A stretch of DNA of 64,000 bases from Mycolicibacterium sp. CR10 (GTDB lineage Bacteria; Actinomycetota; Actinomycetes; Mycobacteriales; Mycobacteriaceae), in contig NZ_STGE01000014.1 of assembly GCF_005222675.1 (NCBI RefSeq), forward strand, positions 1 to 64,000, given 5' to 3'. Shown in pieces: positions 7,631-14,694 of the stretch. Position 1 is the stretch's first letter. The number at the start of each line of letters is the position of its first letter. The notes beneath the pieces are model-generated. The model saw only the letters and a list, made by a program, of their open reading frames with translations, was not told the DNA's origin and did no database searches. The translations under genes and the position numbers were made by a program.

Positions 7631-8419
7631 GTGACGGCCATGGCGTCCCCCCTCGAAGTGACCTACCCCCGTCCCGAGATCGCGGTCCTCACCCTCAACC
7701 GGCCAGACAAGCTCAATGCGCTGTCCTACGAACTGGTCGAGGACCTGCACAGCGCGCTGGACGCCCTGGCCGTCGACAACGTGTGCAGGGTGGTGGTGCT
7801 CACGGGCGCGGGGCGTGGATTCTGCTCGGGTCTGGACCTGTCGGCGCCGAGTCCGCCAGAAGCCGGTGGTGGCACCGAGTTCCCCCGCTCGGGCATGCGG
7901 TGGCAGGAACGCATCGCCGACCTCACCGCCAAGATCCATCGCCTGCGCCAACCGGTGATCGCCGCCGTCAACGGAGCTGCCTATGGCGGCGGCTTCGGCA
8001 TCGCCCTGGCCTGCGACATCCGGATCGCGTCGCCATCGGCACGGTTCTGCACGCAGTTCATCAAGCTCGGGCTCGGCGGCTGCGACATCGGGGTCAGCTA
8101 CACGCTGCCGCGCATCGTCGGGGCGGGCGCCGCGTTCGACCTGATCCTGACGGCGCGCACGGTGGACGCCGACGAGGCGCTGCGGCTGGGTCTCGTGTCA
8201 CGGCTCGCGGAAGACCCGGTGCGGGAAGCGCTGGTGGTCGCCGAAACCCTCTGCGGCTATGGCAAGTTCGGCGTCGAATCGACCAAGCAGGTGCTGTGGG
8301 CCAACCTCGAGGCCTCGAGCCTGGAGGCGGCGCTGCACCTGGAGAACCGCAGCCAGATCCTGTCGTCGACGAGCGGCGAGATGCGCGAGGCCGCCGCGGC
8401 CATCCTGCGCAAGCCCTAG
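7631..8419 (+). CDS. enoyl-CoA hydratase/isomerase (crotonase) family protein lacking both classical glutamates
   Basis: 262 residues with the crotonase fold: the oxyanion-hole segments FCSGLDL (64-70) and AAYGGGFGIALACD (116-129) are intact. The two catalytic glutamates of hydratases (E144 in GGGCE and E164 in QPE of rat crotonase) align with Gly123 and Phe143, so a normal hydratase reaction is unlikely. Asp152 in GGCDIGVSY sits where dienoyl-CoA isomerases carry their third acidic residue. An isomerase or other acyl-CoA role is therefore more likely. It starts one base after the TetR stop (GTG 7631; ATG 7640 is possible), linking it to fatty acid regulation. Confidence 0.82.
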   Translation: MTAMASPLEVTYPRPEIAVLTLNRPDKLNALSYELVEDLHSALDALAVDNVCRVVVLTGAGRGFCSGLDLSAPSPPEAGGGTEFPRSGMRWQERIADLTAKIHRLRQPVIAAVNGAAYGGGFGIALACDIRIASPSARFCTQFIKLGLGGCDIGVSYTLPRIVGAGAAFDLILTARTVDADEALRLGLVSRLAEDPVREALVVAETLCGYGKFGVESTKQVLWANLEASSLEAALHLENRSQILSSTSGEMREAAAAILRKP

Positions 8420-8433
8420 CGCAGCCCTCGCTC

Positions 8434-8496
8434 CGCCGCAATTGCATTCCACGCGAAAAACCTCGAGAAGCGGCCGCGTGGAATGCAATTCCGGCG
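8434..8496. repeat. 63-nt palindromic element, subfamily B
   Basis: Arms 8434-8455 and 8475-8496 (core ATTGCATTCCACGCG) are complementary apart from one mismatch. The 19-nt spacer has central TCGAG. It sits between the convergent stops of the crotonase-like gene (8419) and the Rieske oxygenase (8505), filling almost the whole intergenic gap. Confidence 0.9.
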
Positions 8497-8504
8497 CGAG
8501 GGGG

Positions 8505-9671
8505 TTAGTCGAGCGCGACGCCGAGGTCGCCGGCCAACACGCGGATCATGTGCTGGACGCCGATCTCGTTGCGCCCGATGATCATGTGGTCGTGCTGGCC
8601 GTGGCGTACGCCCTCACCGCACTGCGGCAGCATGACGAAGTCCTCGTCACGCACCGCGGCGTGCACCTGGTTGTAGATCTCGTCGTAGAAGGCGCGCTGT
8701 GCGTCGTCAGTGGCCGGGTAGCGGGCCATCCAGCTGTGTCGCACCATGCACGTGGTGGGCGAGCCCGCGGGCAGGATATCGATGACCTCGACACCCACCG
8801 GGCTGTTGGCCAGGATCAGGTTCGGATAGATCCAGTAGATGACACCCATCCGCAGGATCGGGTCCCAATCCTGTGACGGATCGTCGTTGAGATCGGCAAT
8901 GTTGTTGAACGGGAACCCGATTCGGTGATGGCGCCCCCACTCGTCGTAGACATGAGTGTTGGCCACGGTATTCTGGCCGATGACGCTCTGCCCGTGGACG
9001 AAGGGGAAATGATAACCCTCGGCGAAGGCTTCCAGCGCGCCCTTCCAACTGGTTTCGGATTCGAATTCGCGGTGGTCGTGATAGCCGTACCCGCTGTAGT
9101 TCCACTGATCGAGTTCGGTGGTGAAGCTGCCCAGATGGGCATCGAGGTCGATGTCGGCACCGGCCGTCAGCACCGCCCAGACGAACCCGAAGCGCTCCTC
9201 GTTGGGCAACTCGACGAGGCCGTAGCTACCGAGGTCCACGTCCGCGAAGCCCTCCCTGCCGGGAATGCGAACCAGCTTGCCGGCCGTGTCGTAATTCCAT
9301 GCGTGGTACGGACATACGAATCGCCGGGCGTTTCCGCTGCCACACGCCGGCATCGCGCCGCGGTGGCGACAGTAGTTGAGGAACACGTGCGCGCGACCGT
9401 CGCCGTCGCGGGTCACCAGCAGCGAGTCCCCGAGCACCGAGCGCACCACATAGTCATGGCTGTGCGGGATCTGGGTGCTCGGCACGATCGCCAGCGGCGT
9501 GCGGCGCAGGATCGCCGACTCCTCGATCTCGGTGATCTTCGGGTCCCGGTAGTAGTGCAGCGGCACTCGAAGCACCGAGTCGGCCATGTCGGTGGTCTTC
9601 CCGTTGACCAGTGCCAGCCCGCGCTCGGTCAGGCTGCGGTCAAGCGGAGTCTGCGTCGCGCTGATAGCCAT
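8505..9671 (-). CDS. Rieske non-heme iron aromatic ring-hydroxylating oxygenase, alpha subunit type
   Basis: 388 residues. The Rieske 2Fe-2S ligands are C101-R-H103 and C120-PYH123 (CRHRG and CPYHAW). The catalytic domain holds the iron-binding histidines in AFAEGYHFPFVHG and a later acidic ligand. Such enzymes hydroxylate aromatic or sterol-like substrates using electrons from a separate reductase. None is encoded beside it, so the partner must lie elsewhere. ATG 9671 (MAISATQTPL) was chosen because the frame upstream is the antisense of the divergent TetR gene. A strong 30-bp dyad lies directly upstream of this ATG. The substrate is not predictable from sequence. Confidence 0.87.
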   Translation of the reverse strand: MAISATQTPLDRSLTERGLALVNGKTTDMADSVLRVPLHYYRDPKITEIEESAILRRTPLAIVPSTQIPHSHDYVVRSVLGDSLLVTRDGDGRAHVFLNYCRHRGAMPACGSGNARRFVCPYHAWNYDTAGKLVRIPGREGFADVDLGSYGLVELPNEERFGFVWAVLTAGADIDLDAHLGSFTTELDQWNYSGYGYHDHREFESETSWKGALEAFAEGYHFPFVHGQSVIGQNTVANTHVYDEWGRHHRIGFPFNNIADLNDDPSQDWDPILRMGVIYWIYPNLILANSPVGVEVIDILPAGSPTTCMVRHSWMARYPATDDAQRAFYDEIYNQVHAAVRDEDFVMLPQCGEGVRHGQHDHMIIGRNEIGVQHMIRVLAGDLGVALD

Positions 9672-9677
9672 GCACCT

Positions 9678-9707
9678 GATCATACACACGAGGCAATACG
9701 TATGATC
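9678..9707. promoter_or_regulatory. 30-bp dyad operator between Rieske oxygenase and TetR gene
   Basis: GATCATAC (9678-9685) and GTATGATC (9700-9707) are perfect 8-bp inverted repeats around a 14-bp centre that itself ends in the palindrome ATACGTAT. It begins 6 bp upstream of the oxygenase ATG and 41 bp from the TetR GTG. Size and placement fit a TetR repressor site controlling both genes. Confidence 0.6.
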
Positions 9708-9747
9708 GGTATCCTGCCGAGGTGAGCCACGCAGAAGCCCGACCGAC

Positions 9748-10383
9748 GTGACCCGCACCCGCGGCTGGGGCGGCGCGGCACCGGCGAGCGACGAAGAGGC
9801 CGCCGCGCGCATCCTCTCCGCCGCCAAGGCCGCCATCGACCGCGACGGCGACGTCAACATCGCCGACATCGCCCGCGCCGTGGGCGTCACCCGTCAGACC
9901 GTCTACCGGTACTTCCCCAGCACCGACGCCCTGCTGATCGCCGCCGCGATGGATTCGGCATCGGGCTTCCTCGACCACCTCGCCGAGCACCTCGCCGAGA
10001 TCACCGACCCGGCGACCGCGATCGTCGAGGGCGTGGCCTACACGCTCGAGTCGCTGCCCGACGACCCGTACATGCGGCTGCTGCTGTCGCCTGAGCGCAC
10101 CGGAGCGTTCAGCGCCAGCGTCACGTCCGACACCGCGCTCGCACTGTCACGCTCGATGCTGCGCAGGTACAACGTCGACTGGGCGGCAGCGGGTTTCACC
10201 GACTCCGACCTCGACGATGTCAGCGAACACATGCTGCGCACCCTGCAGTCGTTCGTCATCGATCCCGGCAGGCCGCCGCGGGTCGGGAAGGACCTCCGCG
10301 ACTACCTGCACCGCTGGGACGGCGCGGCCATCGAACACCGCCGCAGCGGTCCTAGCGCGGAGTCCCGCCGCCGTCGACCATGA
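9748..10383 (+). CDS. TetR-family transcriptional regulator
   Basis: 211 residues. The N-terminal helix-turn-helix is clear at about 20-65: ARILSAAKAAIDRDG, NIADIARAVGVTRQTVYRYF, then the STDALLIAA helix. The C-terminal ligand domain (about 75-190) is not diagnostic. The start is GTG at 9748. It is divergent from the Rieske oxygenase with a perfect dyad between them, so it most likely represses the oxygenase and itself until an aromatic or lipid-like ligand binds. Its last 32 nt overlap the 3' end of the convergent SDR gene. Confidence 0.88.
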   Translation: MTRTRGWGGAAPASDEEAAARILSAAKAAIDRDGDVNIADIARAVGVTRQTVYRYFPSTDALLIAAAMDSASGFLDHLAEHLAEITDPATAIVEGVAYTLESLPDDPYMRLLLSPERTGAFSASVTSDTALALSRSMLRRYNVDWAAAGFTDSDLDDVSEHMLRTLQSFVIDPGRPPRVGKDLRDYLHRWDGAAIEHRRSGPSAESRRRRP

Positions 10384-11122
10384 TGACCTGCCCCGTCATA
10401 TAGCTGCCGGCATCCGAGGTCAAAAGTAATGCGGCACCGACCATTTCGTCCGCAGTGGCCAGGCGTCCCATGAGCGTGCCGCCGACCATCCCGTCGATGG
10501 CCTCCTGCGGGTTCTTACGCATCATGTCGGTGTCCACCGGCCCGGGGGCCAGCGCATTGACCCGAATGTCGTGATGCACGAACTCGGCCGCCATCGACCG
10601 GGTAAACGACATCATCGCGGCCTTCATCGATGCATAGATCGACAGTATCGGCGCGAACATGAACGCGCCGACAGAGACCATGTTCAACACCGCGGCGTGC
10701 GGACTGTCCTTCAGATACGGCAGCGCCTCCTGCACCAGAAACACCGGTCCCCGCAGGTTCACCTCGAAGGACTTCGTCAGCGCCTCGACCGTCAACTGCC
10801 CCAATGGCTGGGCGATCGGGGTGGCAGCGTTGTTCACCAGGACATCCACGCCGCCGAACTCCGACACCGTGCGCGCCACGAGCGCACTGAGGTCGTCGAC
10901 CTCACCGATGTGCGTCGGCACCCCGATGGCTTCGCCGCCCAGCCCCCGCAGATGCTGGGCGGCCCTCTCGCAAGAGTCGGCTTTGCGACTGGCCACCACG
11001 ACCCGGGCGCCGGCCAAGATGTAGCCCTCGGCCAGCGCCAGTCCGATCCCGCGGGTGCCACCGGTGATGATGACTGTCCGGCCTGTCATGTCGAACAGCC
11101 GGTCAAACGACGTGCGGTCCAC
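10352..11122 (-). CDS. short-chain dehydrogenase/reductase
   Basis: 256 residues, a classical SDR. The nucleotide-binding motif is TGGTRGIG (20-27), with NNAA at about 96. The catalytic serine lies in NMVSVGAF and the Y-x-x-x-K pair in IYASMK. An acidic residue does not follow the second strand (ASRKAD), which favours NADP(H). A PG motif (ALAPGPVDTD) covers the substrate. The GTG start at 11122 immediately follows the TAG of the upstream proline-rich gene with no gap, so the two are probably co-translated. The substrate is unknown. It overlaps the convergent TetR gene by 32 nt. Confidence 0.88.
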   Translation of the reverse strand: MDRTSFDRLFDMTGRTVIITGGTRGIGLALAEGYILAGARVVVASRKADSCERAAQHLRGLGGEAIGVPTHIGEVDDLSALVARTVSEFGGVDVLVNNAATPIAQPLGQLTVEALTKSFEVNLRGPVFLVQEALPYLKDSPHAAVLNMVSVGAFMFAPILSIYASMKAAMMSFTRSMAAEFVHHDIRVNALAPGPVDTDMMRKNPQEAIDGMVGGTLMGRLATADEMVGAALLLTSDAGSYMTGQVIMVDGGGTPR

Positions 11123-11479
11123 CTAGATGCAGCCGCCCACGCTGATCCGGCGGCCGACGTCGGCGCAGACGGCGACGTTGGGCAGCGGCGGCGGGATGTA
11201 CACCGGCGGAGGCGGCGGTGGGGGGATGTACACCGGTGGAGGCGGCGGCGGGGGCGGCGCACCGGGTGGTGGCGGCGGAGGTGGAGGCGGGGGCGGCGGC
11301 GGATAGTCCAGCGCGTCGTTGAGTTCGTACAGCGGGTCCGAGCAGCCGGTGACGTCGACGTGGACCCCACCGACCGACCCGCAGACCTCTGCCTGCGCCG
11401 TGGCGGTCGAGCCCAGTACCGGGCTGAGCACCGCACCCACGAACAGTCCCGCTGCCGCGACGAGCCATCTCTGGCGCAC
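11123..11479 (-). CDS. small exported proline-rich protein with duplicated cysteine motif
   Basis: 118 residues. Residues 1-29 form a signal peptide cut after ATAQA. The mature N-terminus reads VCGSVGGVHVDVTGCSD and the C-terminus VCADVGRRISVGGCI. These two pieces look like copies of one C-x5-x-x-V-x-GC module, joined by about 40 residues that are nearly all proline with two VYI interruptions. Four cysteines would allow one disulfide per copy. I chose the GTG at 11479 because AAGGAG lies 5 nt upstream. The polyproline stretch may span or anchor in the cell wall. No named family is recognised. The gene abuts the SDR start codon. Confidence 0.72.
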   Translation of the reverse strand: MRQRWLVAAAGLFVGAVLSPVLGSTATAQAEVCGSVGGVHVDVTGCSDPLYELNDALDYPPPPPPPPPPPPPGAPPPPPPPPVYIPPPPPPPVYIPPPLPNVAVCADVGRRISVGGCI

Positions 11480-11863
11480 TTTCACTCCTTGCTTTCGGCG
11501 GCCATCGCCGCAGACACCGCCTGATTGTGGCAGTCGTCGGGCGCTCACGGGGCTGAACTCGATCGAGGTGTCGCCGCGGCGAAGACACCCGCATTTTCGC
11601 CACCGCGACATGTCGAAATTTGCCAATCGTGCGCCCCCGCGTCCGCGTTTCGCACATCGGCACTGCACGCGGGCACTTCGACGAGGCCTCTCCGCTGTGG
11701 CCGTTTGGTAGCGGCCCTCACAGCCCTGGGCAAATTTCTCCAGCGCCCCGTGAGACGCTCCATGCCTCGTCGCAGATACTTTTGACAACATCGTCGAATC
11801 AATTAGCGAACTTCAGACCGATGTCGTACATTTCCGTCTGTAAGTACCTCGTGGGTGCCTACG
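11480..11863. other. long intergenic region with several inverted repeats, no convincing gene
   Basis: About 380 nt between the proline-rich gene and the pseudouridine synthase. A 9-bp inverted pair AAATTTGCC (11616-11624) and GGCAAATTT (11729-11737) encloses a strong hairpin CTGTGGCCG-8 nt-CGGCC-ctc-ACAG (11695-11723) and GTGCG/CGCAC (11629/11651). Outside lie the perfect palindrome CGACATGTCG (11606-11615) and GGTGTC/GACACC around GCCGCGGC (11567-11589). It could be a structured leader of the minus-strand gene or a decayed element. Short frames here look random. Confidence 0.4.
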
Positions 11864-11924
11864 GTGTGTGCTCAGATCGCAATAATGCGTGAGCTCCGAG
11901 GGGAATTGCGATCTGAGCACACAC
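11864..11924. repeat. 61-nt perfect inverted repeat (20-21-20) at a stop codon
   Basis: GTGTGTGCTCAGATCGCAAT (11864-11883) is perfectly repeated in reverse complement at 11905-11924, around a 21-nt spacer centred on GAGCTC. Its last base is the last base of the pseudouridine synthase stop codon. The architecture resembles the 63-nt family but the sequence is unrelated. It could act as a transcription terminator or mRNA 3'-end stabiliser, although no T-tract follows. Confidence 0.8.
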
Positions 11925-12823
11925 TAAATTGCGTCAGGCAGTCGGCGCATGCTGGTGAACCGCCGCGCTGCGCCGGTCACCGGGTCCTCGAATTCCATCC
12001 GGTGTGCCAGAAGCCTTAGCGGCGTAGAGAAGTCGTCTGCCTCCACGTCCAGCACACTCGGGTAGAGCGGGTCCCCGGTGATCGGTACGCACAGTGACGC
12101 CATGTGCACCCGCAGTTGATGGGTGCGCCCGGTGCGCGGAGTCAGGCGGTAGCGCCCCCCGCCGTCATGCTCGACGAGCGTCTCGGCGTTGGGCGTGCCC
12201 GGCTCCTCCACTGCCTGCAGACAGCCACGCCGCTTCACTATTCGACTGCGCACCGTCACCGGCAGCTCGAGGTCCGCGTCCACGGGCGCATGTGCCCGAT
12301 ACTCCTTGCGCACCAGCCCATCCGCGAACATCCGCTGGTACGCACCGCGCACTTCCCGCCGGACCGTGAACAGCAGCACCCCCGCGGTCAGCCGGTCCAG
12401 GCGGTGCGCGGGGCTCAGCTCGGGCAGATCCAGGTCGCGGCGCAGCCGAACCAGCGCGGTCTGCGCGACGTGACCGCCCCGCGGCATGGTGGCAAGGAAG
12501 TGCGGTTTGTCGACGACGACGATGTTCTCGTCCCGGTGCAGGATCGGGATGTCGAACGGCACCGTCACCTCGTCGGGCAGATCCCGATACAGATACACCA
12601 GTGAATTAGGCTGCAGCACAGTGGATGCAGTGATGACGCTGCCGTCGGCGGCCACCACTTCGCCGTTGAGAACCTTGGTGGCGGCGGCCTCGCCGAATCG
12701 GTCCGCCAACTCCACGAGCACCGCGCCGCCGCGCAGTCGGATCCGGGCCGGCCCGAGGCCGTCGCGCACCGGAAGCGGCGCCGGGCGCCTGGCCCGGCAC
12801 CTGCCCCCGGCGTCACGACTCAT
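11924..12823 (-). CDS. RluA-family RNA pseudouridine synthase (Rv3300c-like)
   Basis: 299 residues. The catalytic motif is AHRLDRLTAGVLLF, where the aspartate of HRLDR is the nucleophile of RluA/RsuA-type enzymes. VVDKPHFLATMPRGG upstream and GRTHQLRVHMASL downstream are the other RluA signature blocks. An N-terminal S4-like stretch (about 30-85) may help RNA binding. It isomerises uridine to pseudouridine in rRNA or tRNA, but the exact site is unknown. The start ATG at 12823 is separated from glpD upstream by a short direct repeat. The first 30 residues are arginine/proline-rich and may be over-extended. The gene ends within a perfect inverted repeat. Confidence 0.87.
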   Translation of the reverse strand: MSRDAGGRCRARRPAPLPVRDGLGPARIRLRGGAVLVELADRFGEAAATKVLNGEVVAADGSVITASTVLQPNSLVYLYRDLPDEVTVPFDIPILHRDENIVVVDKPHFLATMPRGGHVAQTALVRLRRDLDLPELSPAHRLDRLTAGVLLFTVRREVRGAYQRMFADGLVRKEYRAHAPVDADLELPVTVRSRIVKRRGCLQAVEEPGTPNAETLVEHDGGGRYRLTPRTGRTHQLRVHMASLCVPITGDPLYPSVLDVEADDFSTPLRLLAHRMEFEDPVTGAARRFTSMRRLPDAI

Positions 12824-12826
12824 CCG

Positions 12827-12890
12827 ATCCCCGGCTCGCTTCGCTCCTGCCCGCCGGTCCGAATCCCCGGGTCGCTTCGCTCCTGCCCGC
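12827..12890. repeat. 28-nt direct repeat between glpD and the pseudouridine synthase
   Basis: Two copies of ATCCCCGG-(C/G)-TCGCTTCGCTCCTGCCCGC start at 12827 and 12863, 36 nt apart, with one mismatch. They fill the gap between the glpD stop (12893) and the next start codon (12823). The arms TCGC/GCGA can form small hairpins. The copies may come from local duplication. Confidence 0.75.
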
Positions 12891-12892
12891 GG

Positions 12893-14638
12893 TCATGTCA
12901 GCGGCACCGGCTCGAGAATCTCCGCGCGTGCCTCCGGCGCCGCCGCCCGCAGCGCATCGGCGGATTCGTCGTCGGGCTGGGTCTGCGAGAGCACCTCCGC
13001 CTCGACGCGCGCCAGATAGGTCGCTACCTCGCGGTCGATGTCCTCGGCGCTCCAACCCAGAATGGGCGCAACAACTTCGGCGACCTCCCGGGCGCAGTCA
13101 ACACCGCGGTGCGGGTACTCGATGGAGATCCGCATCCGGCGGGCCATGATGTCCTCGAGGTGAAGCGCCCCCTCGGCCGCGGCGGCATAGGCCGCTTCGA
13201 CCTTGAGGTAGACCGGCGCCTCGGTGATCGGCCCCAGCAGGTCCTGATTGTCCTCCCCCAGCGCCAGCACCTCGCCGATGAGCGACCCGTAACGGTCCAG
13301 CAGATGCCGCACCCGGTACGGGTGAAGGTTGTAATGCGCGCCGACACTTTGGGTTTGGTTGACGAGGGCGAAGTACCCGTCGGCGCCCAGTAGCGGCACC
13401 TTCTCGGTGATCGACGGCGCCACCCGGGTCGGCACGAACTCGGCTGCGGCGTCGATGGCATCCTCGGCCATCACCCGGTAGGTGGTGTACTTGCCGCCTG
13501 CGATCGCCACCAGACCCGGTGCGGGCACCGCGACGGCGTGCTCACGGGACAGCTTGGAGGTCTCCTCGCTCTCCCCCGCCAGCAGCGGTCGCAGTCCTGC
13601 ATATACCCCGTCGATATCGTTGTGGCTCAACGGAGTTGCCAGTACGGTGTTCACGGTCTCGAGGATGTAGTCGATGTCGGCCTTGGTGGCCGCGGGATGC
13701 GCGAGGTCGAGATTCCAGTCCGTGTCGGTGGTGCCGATGATCCAGTGGGTGCCCCACGGGATCACGAAGAGCACGGACTTCTCGGTGCGCAGGATGATCG
13801 CGACCTCGCTGACGATGCGATCCCGTGGCACCACGATGTGCACACCCTTGGACGCCCGCACCCGAAATCGGCCGCGCTGCTTGGACAATGCCTGGATCTC
13901 GTCGGTCCACACGCCCGTGGCGTTGACCACCACGTGGGCGTGGACCTCGGTGACCGTACCGTTCTCGGTGTCGCGCACCCGCACCCCGGTGACGCGATCA
14001 CCTTCGCGCAGCAACGCCACCACCTGCGTCGACGTCCGCACCACCGCACCGTAGTGCGCGGCCGTACGGGCGACCGTCATCGTGTGCCTGGCGTCGTCGA
14101 CAACGGTGTCGTAGTAACGGATTCCGCCGATCAACGACGAGCGCTTCAAGCCCGGCGACAGCCGCAGCGCTCCGGCCCGCGTCAGATGTTTCTGCGCCGG
14201 AACGGATTTCGAGCCGCCCAGCTGGTCGTAGAGCATGATGCCCGCCGCGATGTAGGGCCGTTCCCACCACCGATTGGTCAGCGGGAACAGGAAGGGCAAC
14301 GGCTTCACCAGATGCGGCGCCAGCGTCGTCAACGACAGCTCACGCTCGTGCAGCGCCTCGCGCACCAGGCCGAATTCCAGCTGCTCCAGGTAGCGCAGGC
14401 CACCGTGGAACATCTTGCTGCTGCGACTCGAGGTCCCCGACGCGAAGTCGCGGGCCTCCACGAGCGCCACCTTGAGGCCGCGCGTCGCCGCATCGAGGGC
14501 TGCACCCGCGCCGACCACCCCGCCGCCGACCACGACGACGTCGAACTGCTCGCTGCCCAGCCGCTCCCACGCGCGGGCGCGTTGTTCGGGGCCCAGAAAC
14601 GTCTGCCCGTTGCCCGGACCGGGTATCGGGTCACCCAC
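12893..14638 (-). CDS. glpD: glycerol-3-phosphate dehydrogenase (GlpD2-like, FAD)
   Basis: 581 residues. It is the aerobic, FAD-dependent enzyme that oxidises sn-glycerol 3-phosphate to dihydroxyacetone phosphate and feeds electrons to quinone at the membrane. The Rossmann motif VVVVGGGVVGAGAALDAATRG lies at about 33-53, followed by SRSSKMFHGGLRYLEQLEF, a GlpD signature. Further blocks include GVYAGLRPLLAG and GGKYTTYRVMAEDA near 400. The C-terminal DAO_C domain covers about 430-560. The start is GTG 14638. In M. tuberculosis this is the Rv3302c position, next to lpdA, as here, 56 bp downstream of it. Confidence 0.92.
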   Translation of the reverse strand: MGDPIPGPGNGQTFLGPEQRARAWERLGSEQFDVVVVGGGVVGAGAALDAATRGLKVALVEARDFASGTSSRSSKMFHGGLRYLEQLEFGLVREALHERELSLTTLAPHLVKPLPFLFPLTNRWWERPYIAAGIMLYDQLGGSKSVPAQKHLTRAGALRLSPGLKRSSLIGGIRYYDTVVDDARHTMTVARTAAHYGAVVRTSTQVVALLREGDRVTGVRVRDTENGTVTEVHAHVVVNATGVWTDEIQALSKQRGRFRVRASKGVHIVVPRDRIVSEVAIILRTEKSVLFVIPWGTHWIIGTTDTDWNLDLAHPAATKADIDYILETVNTVLATPLSHNDIDGVYAGLRPLLAGESEETSKLSREHAVAVPAPGLVAIAGGKYTTYRVMAEDAIDAAAEFVPTRVAPSITEKVPLLGADGYFALVNQTQSVGAHYNLHPYRVRHLLDRYGSLIGEVLALGEDNQDLLGPITEAPVYLKVEAAYAAAAEGALHLEDIMARRMRISIEYPHRGVDCAREVAEVVAPILGWSAEDIDREVATYLARVEAEVLSQTQPDDESADALRAAAPEARAEILEPVPLT

Positions 14639-14694
14639 GTTGACCGACTCCTCGTTACTCGTCAGTACGGTTGTCCGTCCCAGGTTACGTGGCC

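Noticed and set aside
11228..11310. Polyproline stretch as a frameshift or assembly artefact
   Set aside because: The frame stays open on both sides and the flanking cysteine modules match each other, so a real low-complexity linker is more likely.
11620..11892. A 90-codon plus-strand frame in the 440-nt gap
   Set aside because: No ribosome-binding site, no family, and it runs into the perfect palindrome at 11864.
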